64,000 nt of DNA from Psychrobacillus sp. OK032 (GCF_900111345.1 NZ_FOGY01000007.1:1-64000); one strand, 5' to 3'. Positions 36,001 to 44,520 are shown, counted from the first letter of the stretch. Notes: generated by a model not told the origin, from the letters alone. A program made the numbers and translations.

Positions 36001-36821
36001 TACAACTTGAAATATTCTTCTAACGTTGTTCCTGCTTCAAAAATCTTTGGAGCAAGCTCTTTACCAACATATCGGAAATGCCACGGTTCGTACATATAAC
36101 CAGTGATTTTTTCTTTTCCAATTGGATAGCGCATTATAAAACCATATTTATGGGCATTGGCAGCCACCCATTTACCAGCTTCTGTCTCTCCGAAGCTTTC
36201 TCTAGCAAAATGTTGCTCAAAATGTAGTTCTCCTATATCGAAAGCGAGCCCTGTTTGATGTTCAGAATAACCTGGCCTTGCACTATAACGATCCGCTGCC
36301 TCTTGACCATCGTTACTTACATACTTTTCATATAAAGTAGTTTGATAATCAAACGAACGATACGTACTGAATGCGACTAACTCATATCCAGAGAGTGTAG
36401 CCTCTGCTGCCATTTCCGCGAATGCAGCTCTTGCTTCCTTGCTTTCACCGGGAGAATATGTAGATGGTAATGGATATTTTTTACTCGAAATCAATACACC
36501 TTCCACGTATGTCGGTTCTTCTGGTAATATTTCGTTACCCACATAACCTTTTGCTCCTGACATATCGACTTCAGGCTCTACTAAAGGTGGTGTTTCCACA
36601 ACTGTTTCTTCTACAGGTTTTTCTTCCACTTCTTCTACGGGAACAGACTCTTCTGCTTTATTAGAAAGACCTAAAGCAGACATACTTTTATCTATATCCC
36701 AATCATTCCACCAAATCCATCCGACAACTGCTACTATTAAAACTCCTAAAATGGATCCTGAAACAATATAAGGCCATTTTCTTTTTTTCTTCTTTTGTAA
36801 AAGACTATATCTTGATTGCAT
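36000..36821 (-). CDS. VanY-type D-alanyl-D-alanine carboxypeptidase
   Basis: A 273-residue membrane-anchored zinc peptidase. One N-terminal helix (about residues 16-36) is followed by an acidic, Val/Glu-rich linker (about 55-90) and the M15B domain. Zinc and catalytic motifs: RPGYSEHQTGLAFDIG (SxHxxGxAxD) and EPWHFRYVG. It trims D-Ala from muropeptides. It resembles YodJ/DdcY of bacilli. The ribosome site (AGGAAGA) is only moderate. Confidence 0.9.
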   Translation of the reverse strand: MQSRYSLLQKKKKRKWPYIVSGSILGVLIVAVVGWIWWNDWDIDKSMSALGLSNKAEESVPVEEVEEKPVEETVVETPPLVEPEVDMSGAKGYVGNEILPEEPTYVEGVLISSKKYPLPSTYSPGESKEARAAFAEMAAEATLSGYELVAFSTYRSFDYQTTLYEKYVSNDGQEAADRYSARPGYSEHQTGLAFDIGELHFEQHFARESFGETEAGKWVAANAHKYGFIMRYPIGKEKITGYMYEPWHFRYVGKELAPKIFEAGTTLEEYFKL

Positions 36822-36947
36822 AACTTGGTCTTCCTTCTTTCCACTAACGATACTTCTAGTTTACCATTTTTTTATGAATAATTCGCTAGACTATCTTCAT
36901 AATTTAAAAACGAAAAACTACCCTTAAAAAGGATAGTTTTCGCACTT

Positions 36948-37513
36948 CAGGAATAGTGCGACATAAAAGCTCTATTAGGAGACCAATGATTTCCGCTGCA
37001 GGCGGACGCTTTCCGCGGGCATGGCTTCAATCAATCGGAATTTCTTGCTAAATTAGCGTATGCAGTTATCAGAGATATAAATTTATCCGGTCCACTACCC
37101 AATACTAATAAACCTAATTAGAAAATGCAGTCTCCAAATAAGTGGAGCATTTACTAGGATAAAGTTGGTTTCATTCATTAAATCATTTATTGACATAACG
37201 CCTCGTAATCATTGCTGTCTTGCTTATTTTGTTGCTGTCAATGACCGGTTTGTTGCTCTAAGCTATCTTTTAGATTCACACATTTAAATAACTACATAAT
37301 ATTTAGTTTTAGCGAGTCAGTACTAATTAAGTAAGCATTTCCTTTGATTGGAGTGGAAGGGCGGCGACTCCAGCGGGATGAGTGAGACAGATGAGACATC
37401 ACAACGAACGCGATAGCGGCGGTGATGGCTCATCGCTCACCCCGCGGAAAGCGTCCGCCCTGCAACGGAAATCCTAGCGGAAACTACTTGTTGCGCACTA
37501 TTCCTACAATGCG
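36948..37513. repeat. MITE-like element copy A4 (about 570 bp)
   Basis: This fills most of the 804-bp gap 36822-37625. The ends are inverted: AGGAATAGTGCG at 36949 and its complement CGCACTATTCCT at 37493-37504. Both ends carry the GGCGGACGCTTTCCGCGG palindrome half. The right module includes GGTGATGGCTCATCGCTCACC. The AT-rich middle holds the 20/21-bp array at 37212-37258. It uses different outermost sequences from A1-A3. Confidence 0.83.
37212..37258. repeat. Three-unit short array at 20- and 21-bp spacing
   Basis: TTGCTGTC, TTGCTGTC and TTGCTCTA start at 37212, 37232 and 37253. The shared core is TTGCT. It lies in the AT-rich centre of element A4. Confidence 0.7.
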
Positions 37514-37589
37514 ATTAATATAAAAAAAGTTGCATAACTTTGGTTGCATAGAGACTGTTATCCACATAACATTACTCTTATAATGCAAT

Positions 37590-37620
37590 AAAAAAACGTC
37601 TACCTTTTTCAGGTAAACGC
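37590..37620 (-). terminator. Terminator of the 81-aa membrane protein gene
   Basis: On the minus strand CGTTTACCT pairs with AGGTAGACG (one G-U) around GAAAA, followed by seven T. Confidence 0.85.
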
Positions 37621-37625
37621 ATTTA

Positions 37626-37871
37626 TTAAAATAATATTAATCCTAACATGACGAAAAATAAGACAGTAAAGATGATTGCCATCGTTCGCATCCATTTCGC
37701 TTCACGTACATATCCTTTTTCTTTAAAACTTATTGCACGATAGCCATTACTAAGTGCAAAAATAACCGTCATAAATAGAACCGCCAAGTTCAAATTACCT
37801 TGGACAATAAACACTAATGCAGTAATTGCAAATCCAACAATTAAAACTCCAAAAATCCATTTGTTCTTCAT
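37626..37871 (-). CDS. Small membrane protein of 81 aa, function unknown
   Basis: An 81-residue protein with three hydrophobic segments (about residues 4-22, 27-43 and 61-80) and a basic stretch FKEKGYVREAKWMR between the second and third. ATG at 37871 follows GAGGTG at suitable spacing; an earlier ATG 3 codons up is less well placed. It lies 46 bp after yidC, beyond a terminator, and ends in its own terminator. I cannot name the family with confidence. Confidence 0.82.
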   Translation of the reverse strand: MKNKWIFGVLIVGFAITALVFIVQGNLNLAVLFMTVIFALSNGYRAISFKEKGYVREAKWMRTMAIIFTVLFFVMLGLILF

Positions 37872-37888
37872 TACATACACCTCACAAG

Positions 37889-37918
37889 AAAAAACGAAGC
37901 TATCGAAGCTTCGTTTTT
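37889..37918 (-). terminator. Terminator of yidC
   Basis: On the minus strand AAAAACGAAGCT pairs with AGCTTCGTTTTTT around a 5-nt loop. It starts at the last base of the yidC stop codon. Confidence 0.9.
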
Positions 37919-38685
37919 CATACTGTTTCTTCTGCTTTCTCTGGATGATTCGAGTAGAATTTTCTTCCTAAGTATGTTTGGAATATTAATAATAACCCAC
38001 CAACTGTCCAGTAAAGTGGCAATGCTGCCATTGAGCTGAACGAGATGAACATGATCATAATAGGCGAAATATAAATCATCATTTTCATTTGTTGCTTTTG
38101 TTGTTCAGGTACCGTCCACAGTGAAACTTTTGCTTGAATGAAATATACTGCTCCAGCAATAAGCGTCATTGCAATATCAGGTGAACCTAAGTTAAACCAT
38201 AAAAATGGATGTGTCTTGATCTCTGTAGAATACAAGATCGCAAAATAAAGTCCCATGACAATAGGCATTTGAATAACCATTGGTAAACAGCCCATATTTA
38301 GTGGATTTACTCCGTGTTTACGGTACAGACCCATCATTTCTTGCTGTAAAGCCATTTGTTCTTCTTTAGATTTTGTTTCCTTTAATTTCTTTTGAATTTC
38401 ATCCATTTCTGGTTTTAATTTATCCATTTTTTCTTTCATGCCTTGTTGGTGTTTATAGTTTCTAAGCATTAACGGCATAAGCGCAAAACGGATGATAACT
38501 GTAATAGCGATAATCGCTAGTCCATAGCTACCATTGAACATTTCACCGAAGAAATGTATTAAGAATTCAAAAGGTCGAACAAATATATTGTAAAAAGTAC
38601 CTTCTTTGTTTTCTACTCCTGAACATCCACTTAGTACAACGGCTGCGAATACAAGAATAGAAAGTAAACTAATCTTCTTTTTCAA
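37918..38685 (-). CDS. yidC: Membrane protein insertase YidC/OxaA (SpoIIIJ type)
   Basis: A 255-residue insertase. The signal peptide ends in a lipobox LSGC, so the mature protein is a lipoprotein with five transmembrane helices, as in Bacillus SpoIIIJ/YqjG. The conserved hydrophilic-groove arginine is in IIRFALMPLMLRNYKHQQGM, followed by a charged coiled-coil loop (LKPEMDEIQKKLKETKSKEE). TTG at 38685 follows AGGTG at 6 bases. It stands alone here, not next to rnpA, so it is probably a second paralogue. Confidence 0.92.
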   Translation of the reverse strand: MKKKISLLSILVFAAVVLSGCSGVENKEGTFYNIFVRPFEFLIHFFGEMFNGSYGLAIIAITVIIRFALMPLMLRNYKHQQGMKEKMDKLKPEMDEIQKKLKETKSKEEQMALQQEMMGLYRKHGVNPLNMGCLPMVIQMPIVMGLYFAILYSTEIKTHPFLWFNLGSPDIAMTLIAGAVYFIQAKVSLWTVPEQQKQQMKMMIYISPIMIMFISFSSMAALPLYWTVGGLLLIFQTYLGRKFYSNHPEKAEETV

Positions 38686-38748
38686 TTCATTCACCTACAA
38701 TTATTAAACTATACAGAGTATACATCACTATGAAGCTATTTATCAAAT

Positions 38749-39540
38749 CTAAAGTGATTTTGGTTCATTCGGGAATACATATTTGAAATTTGGATGTTCG
38801 AGATGATTTCTAAATTGTTTTGGAGTTACTCCCGTATATTTTTTAAAAATACGCGTAAAGTAGCTTTGGTTACAAAAATGAAAAGTATCTGAAATATCCG
38901 AAATAGCTTTATTCGTGTGCCGTAAGAAAAACTGGCATTCTTCCACTTTACGGATGTTTAAATACTCTACTAGAGTTACTCCAGTATGTTCTCTGAATAT
39001 ACGGGACAAATGGCTTGTACTAATATTGAAATGTTTTGCAATATCCTCAACCGTTAAATTCGTCTCAATCCCATCGTTTATAAAAAGTATTACTTTATTA
39101 ACTGTTTGATGACCAAAGGAAGGTTTTTTCCTTTCTGTAATTACCAAAACGAAAAATTCAACTAACTCATCTGCACATTGGAGAAACTGAGCATCATTCA
39201 TTTGTGTTTCAATAATATCGACGCTTGCAATATTAAATGCCATTACTTTATCAGTAGGCACTTGGTTTTCGTAAAGTTTTCTCGCCATAATGGATGCTAA
39301 TTGTATGTAGTAGTTTTTTACATTTAAAATCATCTGTTTTCCAGTTCTAGCGATGATTAAGTCAATCATTTTTCTTAATACTGCTTTTGCTTCCTCAATA
39401 TCATATGAAAACATATGTAGAAATAGCTTTTTCTCTAATTCGAAAAATTGATCTAATCCTTCGATTCTATTTGTGACACCCATTTCTTTGTTATAAGACT
39501 TGGAGAAAAATTCTAAAAATATTTTATCTTTGCTATACAT
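38749..39540 (-). CDS. AraC family transcriptional regulator
   Basis: A 263-residue regulator with an N-terminal ligand or sensing region of about 160 residues that I do not recognise, and a C-terminal AraC domain with both helix-turn-helix motifs (LTVEDIAKHFNISTSHLSRI and ISDISDTFHFCNQSYFTRI, then YTGVTPKQFRNH). TTGAGG precedes the ATG. It is divergent from an MFS gene across a 320-bp gap, so that transporter is a likely target. Confidence 0.9.
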   Translation of the reverse strand: MYSKDKIFLEFFSKSYNKEMGVTNRIEGLDQFFELEKKLFLHMFSYDIEEAKAVLRKMIDLIIARTGKQMILNVKNYYIQLASIMARKLYENQVPTDKVMAFNIASVDIIETQMNDAQFLQCADELVEFFVLVITERKKPSFGHQTVNKVILFINDGIETNLTVEDIAKHFNISTSHLSRIFREHTGVTLVEYLNIRKVEECQFFLRHTNKAISDISDTFHFCNQSYFTRIFKKYTGVTPKQFRNHLEHPNFKYVFPNEPKSL

Positions 39541-39860
39541 ATAAACCTCAACTTTCTTTCTTCTAGTACTTTTGTAATCTTATATTTAGGATTACAGAAT
39601 CACTTTATATCATTATACTGGAATTTTAAACTATTATCACTTAAATTAGGTGAAATTTTTCACAAAAAATTCCTGTGTATATATATTTAAATAATTATAG
39701 AGTTATATTGTATTATAGTTTATTTCGACATTTACCACTTTTTTTCAAATACTTTTTTACTACCCTTTTGTTGATTCCTATATTTCTTTACATTTCTAGT
39801 GTGAAACTGTTCTAAATGCTAAACTAAAGAATAGGTTCAATATAGAAAAGAGGAACTAAA
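39541..39860. other. Noncoding divergent promoter region
   Basis: This 320-bp AT-rich gap between the araC-type gene and the MFS gene has no plausible reading frame or repeat element. It should contain both promoters and the regulator's binding sites, but I cannot place them with certainty. Confidence 0.6.
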
Positions 39861-40997
39861 TTGCGCTTATTTGTTTATATCATCATCTTTTTTTCATTTT
39901 TTGATTTGTTTACACAGTTGCCCATTATGAGTCCTTATGCTAATAAACTTGGTGCGACGCCATTTATAACCGGCTTAGTTGTAGGTATGTATTCATTTGC
40001 AAATACAATTGGAAATGTCATTTCTGGTTTCTTGACTGATAAAAAAGGACCTTTTTATATTTTGCTTTTTGGTTTGTTTGCTACAAGTGGTGCCTTATTT
40101 TTGTATCAGTTTGTAACAGAACCATTAGGCTTATTATTCATACGATTTATCCACGGTTTGGTTGCAGGATTTATCGTTCCTGCTGCTTTTACTTTTTCGG
40201 CTAACCAAACAGCTAGTGATAACCGCGGGAAGGGTGTGGCACTATCTGGAGCATTTGTTGGATTAGCTGCTATAGTAGGACCAGCTATGAGTGGGATTAT
40301 TGCTAGTAAAAAAAGCGAAGTGTTTGTACTTAGTATTACGGCTTCCATCATGCTTTTGTTAAGCGTTTTGTCCGTTATTCTTTTAAGATCCATTACAAAT
40401 CATAAAAAAACAATGATTGCCAAATCTACTGCCACTATCTCAATTCGTAATTTCTTCCAGGAAGCTGGACTAGTAAAAGCTTTTGCAGGTGCATTTTTCT
40501 TAATGTTTTCGCAAGGTGTACTAGCTTATATGCTACCTTTAAAGATTTTGCATCTCGGATTTGATTCTAAAACTAGCGGATTGCTACTTAGTATTTTCGG
40601 GCTTGTCGCAATTCTTATTTTTATTTTGCCAACTAATCGAATTTTCGATCGAGTAAAACCTGTAAAAACGCTAGCTTTTGGAATGGCTCTTATGGGAATA
40701 AGTATGTTGCTTTTAGGACAAACAGAGATATTGTTTTTGATGTTTATTTGGATGGGTTTTTATGGGGTTGGCTTTGCGTTTTTATTCCCTTCCATTAATT
40801 CACTATTGATAGATTCTACAGATTCTTCATACCGGGGTAAAGCATATGGTTATTTCTATGCGTTTTTTTCTATTGGAGTTGTCGCTGGTTCGGGTCTGAC
40901 AGGTTATTTAGAGTTAACAGCTAATGACGGCTTTTTTCTAACAGGTATCATATTACTGATAACTTCTGGGTTATCTATTTTAATTAACAAAAAATAA
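39861..40997 (+). CDS. MFS transporter
   Basis: A 378-residue MFS protein with about 12 transmembrane helices. The loop 2-3 motif appears as SGFLTDKKGPFYILLFG and the second half opens with FFLMFSQGVLAYMLPLKIL. It is a DHA1-like exporter of unknown substrate. The TTG start at 39861 follows GAGG at 7 bases. Divergent AraC-type regulator upstream suggests induction by a small molecule. Confidence 0.87.
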   Translation: MRLFVYIIIFFSFFDLFTQLPIMSPYANKLGATPFITGLVVGMYSFANTIGNVISGFLTDKKGPFYILLFGLFATSGALFLYQFVTEPLGLLFIRFIHGLVAGFIVPAAFTFSANQTASDNRGKGVALSGAFVGLAAIVGPAMSGIIASKKSEVFVLSITASIMLLLSVLSVILLRSITNHKKTMIAKSTATISIRNFFQEAGLVKAFAGAFFLMFSQGVLAYMLPLKILHLGFDSKTSGLLLSIFGLVAILIFILPTNRIFDRVKPVKTLAFGMALMGISMLLLGQTEILFLMFIWMGFYGVGFAFLFPSINSLLIDSTDSSYRGKAYGYFYAFFSIGVVAGSGLTGYLELTANDGFFLTGIILLITSGLSILINKK

Positions 40998-41123
40998 AGG
41001 CTAAGTTAAACAATAATGTTGATTCGTTGTTGGCGGCATTTTCCACTACAATCTAATAAATGAGTTAAAATCAACATTTTAATATAGCACAGCTAAATTA
41101 AAAAACATATACTTCCCAAAAAT

Positions 41124-41150
41124 AAAAAGTGCCCTTAATAGGCACTTTAT
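41124..41150. terminator. Bidirectional terminator between MFS and YtxH-like genes
   Basis: AAAGTGCC pairs with GGCACTTT around CTTAATA, with A and T runs on both sides. The stop codon of the minus-strand gene lies at its edge. Confidence 0.82.
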
Positions 41151-41443
41151 TTTGTTTCGTCTGTGTTTTTTGGGGTTTTGTCTTGTACTTCTTCGTTGTA
41201 GTACTGGACACTTGTCATTGCCCCTTCAGATACCATTTTGTTATCTGGGATATCTTGCGGATCTGGGTTACCCGTTGCTGTTAAATCGGAATTATTATGC
41301 TTTTGGGCATCCATATACGAATTTACTTTTGCTTTTGTATTATTAAAAGCTACTACCGCTTTATCTCTATTTTCTTTTTTTCTAAAATAGGCATATGCCC
41401 CTGCTGCAAGACCTGCTAATAGTAATGATTTATTTTTTGCCAT
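41147..41443 (-). CDS. YtxH-like small protein, 98 aa
   Basis: A 98-residue protein with a short hydrophobic N-terminus (SLLLAGLAAGAYAYF) followed by a basic region and a hydrophilic, probably disordered C-terminal half. The pattern is that of YtxH-domain general-stress proteins, though the match is only by composition and layout. TCGGAGG precedes the ATG. A good SigB-type promoter lies at 41483-41507, which supports a stress role. Confidence 0.75.
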   Translation of the reverse strand: MAKNKSLLLAGLAAGAYAYFRKKENRDKAVVAFNNTKAKVNSYMDAQKHNNSDLTATGNPDPQDIPDNKMVSEGAMTSVQYYNEEVQDKTPKNTDETK

Positions 41444-41482
41444 TTAAATTACCTCCGATGTTTATCTTAATGTATTACCTGT

Positions 41483-41507
41483 ATACCCTTATTTGAAACA
41501 TATAAAC
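41483..41507 (-). promoter_or_regulatory. Candidate SigB promoter of the YtxH-like gene
   Basis: On the minus strand GTTTAT (41507-41502) and GGGTAT (41488-41483) are 13 bp apart, one mismatch from the SigB consensus. It lies 40 bp before the start codon. Confidence 0.72.
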
Positions 41508-41617
41508 TTATGTTCTTTCGCCTAGCAAGTATTGTTTGTATTTTTTATTCTACTTATCGGTAGAAGATTGTTCGTATTTTTGATATGATAACAAAAAGAA
41601 TTTAGAGGTGATTTCAA

Positions 41618-42109
41618 ATGATTAGGGCGACGACGTTAGAAGATATTTCAACTGTACAACAAATCGCAAAGATCAGTTGGAACGAAACATATAAGGATAT
41701 TATTCCTGATAATATACAAACACTATTTTTAGACAAAGCTTATTCGAATACAATGCTTGCGAAAAGAATGGAAAAAACTATTTTTTTAATCGCCGAATAT
41801 AATGGGCAACCTGTTGGATTTGCTAGCTTCACCTATGTAGATGAAGATGGCGATTCGGAACTCACTGCCATATACATATTGCCCGAGTATCAACACCTCG
41901 GTTACGGCAAAAAGCTACTCCTAGCTGGATTAGAAGAGATGCATACCGGCCGCCAATTATTCGTTTACGTAGAAAGTGAAAATAAAAAAGCTCGTGCGTT
42001 TTATGAATACTTTGGATTTGAGTGTTTAGAAGAATTCGACGAATATTTTGAGGGGCATCCATTATCCACAGCAAAATATATGTATCTATTGAAAACACCA
42101 GCTTACTAA
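41618..42109 (+). CDS. GNAT family N-acetyltransferase
   Basis: A 163-residue GNAT enzyme. The acetyl-CoA loop is LPEYQHLGYGKKLLLAGLEE and the C-terminal strand-helix is VESENKKARAFYEYFGFE. The family acetylates amines on small molecules or proteins; the substrate is not predictable. TTAGAGGTG precedes the ATG. It stands alone and is followed by a repeat fragment (42150-42176). Confidence 0.92.
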   Translation: MIRATTLEDISTVQQIAKISWNETYKDIIPDNIQTLFLDKAYSNTMLAKRMEKTIFLIAEYNGQPVGFASFTYVDEDGDSELTAIYILPEYQHLGYGKKLLLAGLEEMHTGRQLFVYVESENKKARAFYEYFGFECLEEFDEYFEGHPLSTAKYMYLLKTPAY

Positions 42110-42149
42110 GCTAGTGTTTTTTTAGTTATATTGTTTTGTAGTAATCGTC

Positions 42150-42176
42150 TTGCTCCTGCGCAAGCTCGTCGCAAAA
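42150..42176. repeat. Single fragment of repeat family B
   Basis: TTGCTCCTGCGCAAGCTCG continues into TCGCAAAA, the same core as the 32-bp tandem array at 33979-34344, here as one isolated copy. Confidence 0.85.
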
Positions 42177-42238
42177 AAATCAAATTCACTACTTACTTAG
42201 AAACATTTTTTTCCGTATTATTCCACTTTATTTAGTGT

Positions 42239-42688
42239 TTAGTATTCTTGTTCAGCAGATTGTACTGGTGATTTACGAACAAAGCACATAATAGCCGCGA
42301 CATACAATAAAATTGAAGTTATTGAAATAATTCCAGCAAATAGCCCCGCCAATATGAACATAGCACCTGCAAGCTTTGGTTTTTTGTTTTTAGTAACAGA
42401 AATAATTCCAACGATATTCAACACAAGGCTAATCACAAGGACAATAATGAATCCCCACCCAAAAGCACTGAACATACCTGGTAATACCTCTAAAAATTGT
42501 GCAAGCATTTCTGCTTCCTCTCCTGTTAAAGCTGGGTCATTCAATATTTGTTGTTGTATTTCAGCGTTTACTGCCTCGTCATTAACCGCAGCACTTCCAC
42601 TAATTACAAGAAAAGCTAATGCTATAATTGAAATAGCCGTAAATATTGCACTTATAACTCCTAAAACCATTTCTCCTGTTCGTTTCAT
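42239..42688 (-). CDS. DUF4064-type membrane protein, 149 aa
   Basis: A 149-residue membrane protein with four hydrophobic segments (about residues 7-32, 73-95, 104-121 and 125-141) and a glutamate-rich extracytoplasmic loop (about 34-70). The layout and the opening MKRTGEMVLGVISAIFT match the DUF4064 family of Bacillales, whose function is unknown. ATG at 42688 follows GGAGGG at 7 bases. Confidence 0.8.
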   Translation of the reverse strand: MKRTGEMVLGVISAIFTAISIIALAFLVISGSAAVNDEAVNAEIQQQILNDPALTGEEAEMLAQFLEVLPGMFSAFGWGFIIVLVISLVLNIVGIISVTKNKKPKLAGAMFILAGLFAGIISITSILLYVAAIMCFVRKSPVQSAEQEY

Positions 42689-42791
42689 GTGTAATCCCTC
42701 CATTTATAAATTCAACTATACTTACTCTACGAATATCGTTTATAAAAGTTTCGTCTTTTTTAGTTTTCCCTTCACCCTTTTAGCTAAACCT

Positions 42792-42817
42792 GTTTATAAA
42801 ATTCTAAATTCGGGTAA
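42792..42817 (+). promoter_or_regulatory. Candidate SigB promoter of a 32-aa membrane peptide gene
   Basis: GTTTAT (42792-42797) and GGGTAA (42812-42817) are 14 bp apart, one mismatch from the SigB consensus, 36 bp before the start codon at 42854. Confidence 0.7.
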
Positions 42818-42853
42818 TTATATACTAACACTCATATTAGAAAGGATGATTAG

Positions 42854-42952
42854 ATGGAGAAAAAATTGATTTTTAACCAGTCTGATTTCTTTTACACATT
42901 GGCAGGTGCTTCTGTATTAACAGGTATTTTAGTATTGTTTACACAGATTTAA
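42854..42952 (+). CDS. Single-span membrane peptide of 32 aa
   Basis: ATG at 42854 is preceded by AAAGGATG and the gene ends with TAA at 42950-42952, 12 bp before a clear terminator. The product starts MEKKLIFNQSDFFY, followed by one hydrophobic span (TLAGASVLTGILVLFTQI). A SigB-type promoter is in front. The tight promoter, ribosome site and terminator unit argues for a real gene despite its size. I do not know the family. Confidence 0.72.
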   Translation: MEKKLIFNQSDFFYTLAGASVLTGILVLFTQI

Positions 42953-42964
42953 TACATGAACGAT

Positions 42965-43003
42965 AAAAAGGCAAACCACTTATTAAAAGCGGCTTGCCTT
43001 TTT
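42965..43003 (+). terminator. Terminator of the 32-aa gene
   Basis: AAAAAGGCAA and TTGCCTTTTT form the stem with ACC/GGC extending it; a T run follows. Confidence 0.85.
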
Positions 43004-43021
43004 ATTGGCATATGAATAAAT

Positions 43022-43223
43022 TTCTACAAGTGATTCTTCGTCTAGACTTCAGCGCCTTGCTCCTGCGCACAGCTCGTCGCAGAAGAACGTTGCCCCTCGG
43101 GGTCAAATGTGAAAAAGTTGCTCCTGCGCAAGCTCGTCGCAAACAAAATCGCTTGTGGTGGCTAAGGAGCTGCCTCCTCGCTTTTTCACATTTGCCTGTC
43201 GGGGCAGACATAGGCGCTTCCGC
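43022..43223. repeat. Repeat family B, long copy
   Basis: About 200 bp beginning TTCTACAAGTGATTCTTCG and ending AGGCGCTTCCGC. It contains two CTCCTGCGC...GCTCGTCGCA cores, a CCCCTCGGGG palindrome and TTTTTCACATTTG. It is repeated in inverted orientation at 55702-55953 and in shortened form at 46514-46606. It lies between the 32-aa gene and a small acetyltransferase gene; no gene is in it. Confidence 0.85.
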
Positions 43224-43236
43224 ATTTGTTCTTTAC

Positions 43237-43518
43237 TTAAGCCTTTATATCATTATATTCATCTGATTTATTGAAGACCGCTACAACATATGAGCATACA
43301 GCTTCCATTTTTAAATTATTTTGGCGAGCATAGGAAGCGGCAGCATCCAGTAGTTTTTTTGCGATACCTTGACCTCTTAACTTATCAGAAACGTAAGTGT
43401 GATCCATTACCATAATGTCTCCCAGTAATGTCCAAGTTATTTCACCAAGTTTTTCACCCTCTTGCGTATACTCGTACGCAAAAACGTCATTGCCTAATTC
43501 TTTGTATTGAAAATCCAT
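43237..43518 (-). CDS. Small GNAT-type acetyltransferase (YjdJ type)
   Basis: A 93-residue single-domain protein of the short GNAT-like (YjdJ/NATD1) family. The CoA-binding segment is VSDKLRGQGIAKKLLDAAASYA and the conserved cysteine-containing end is MEAVCSYVVAVFNKSDEY. AAAAGGAG precedes the ATG. It starts 33 bp after the mhqO-like gene and may be co-transcribed with it. Confidence 0.88.
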   Translation of the reverse strand: MDFQYKELGNDVFAYEYTQEGEKLGEITWTLLGDIMVMDHTYVSDKLRGQGIAKKLLDAAASYARQNNLKMEAVCSYVVAVFNKSDEYNDIKA

Positions 43519-43551
43519 TGTCTACCACTCCTTTTCTGAATTTTAACACAT

Positions 43552-44520
43552 TCATTTGTTAATTGACAACGGTCGCAACTTGGCTTCGATTTGTTCTCTT
43601 TGTGGTTCTAAGAAAGGTGGTAGTGCAAGTTTTTCTCCAAGTGATTCCATCGGTTCATCGGAATCGAACCCTGGTTCATCTGTTGCCAATTCATATAAGA
43701 TTCCGTTTGGTTCTCTAAAGTATATCGATTTAAAATAATACCGATCGACTAACCCTGAAGTAGTAAACCCACGTGTGCGTAGTAATTCTTCCCATTTAGG
43801 GTAATCTTCCATTGTCGGAATTCGGAAAGCCACATGGTGCACACTTCCACGACCTGGTCGCTCAACAGGCAAATCTGTACGGGTTTCGATATGCACTTCT
43901 CCTGCTGGTCCTCCTTTTCCTGTAGTATATACAAGAATATCAGGCATATTTTCTATTTTAGATGGATACGATCCTGCTAATGTAAAACTAAGTATACTTT
44001 GAAGTACTTTTTCTGTTGCTGCTGGTTTTCTTACCGTTAAAGTTACTGGACCTAAACCTACAATGGCGTTTTCAGCAGAGATTTCATCTTTAACCCATGG
44101 TTTTCCATAAGGAATCCCCTGTCCGTCATCTACTACAAGCATCATTCTTGATCCTTCAAAATCCTCAAAGTAAAGTGTGTTTCTACCGTATCTTTCCACG
44201 ATTTGATCGTGAGGCACCTCATATTCCTCTAATCTTGCTTTCCAAAATGTTAATGCATCATCGCTTTTCACACGAAATGCAGTATTGCTAATACTAGATA
44301 CTCCAGGGTATGTTCTGCCTGCCATCGGAATGTCAAAGTACGTCATATCCGTTCCAGGTGTTCCTATTGCATCTGCATAAAACAAATGATATGAAGAGGT
44401 ACTATCCTGATTGACGCTTTTTTTCACTAAACGCATTCCTAATATTCTTGTAAAAAAGTCATGATTTTTGTCTGCATCCCCAGTAATCGCTGATACATGG
44501 TGTATACCTGCTAATTTCAT
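43552..44520 (-). CDS. mhqO: Ring-cleaving dioxygenase (MhqO-like), two VOC domains
   Basis: A 322-residue protein made of two vicinal-oxygen-chelate domains. The metal ligands are visible as GIHHVSAITGD (first His), SVHHVAFRI and GILYELATDEPG (Glu). In B. subtilis mhqO belongs to the MhqR regulon for detoxifying quinones. A palindromic MhqR-like operator lies at 44540-44557, directly before the ribosome site, which strengthens the assignment over other dioxygenases such as LinE-type enzymes. Confidence 0.88.
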   Translation of the reverse strand: MKLAGIHHVSAITGDADKNHDFFTRILGMRLVKKSVNQDSTSSYHLFYADAIGTPGTDMTYFDIPMAGRTYPGVSSISNTAFRVKSDDALTFWKARLEEYEVPHDQIVERYGRNTLYFEDFEGSRMMLVVDDGQGIPYGKPWVKDEISAENAIVGLGPVTLTVRKPAATEKVLQSILSFTLAGSYPSKIENMPDILVYTTGKGGPAGEVHIETRTDLPVERPGRGSVHHVAFRIPTMEDYPKWEELLRTRGFTTSGLVDRYYFKSIYFREPNGILYELATDEPGFDSDEPMESLGEKLALPPFLEPQREQIEAKLRPLSINK

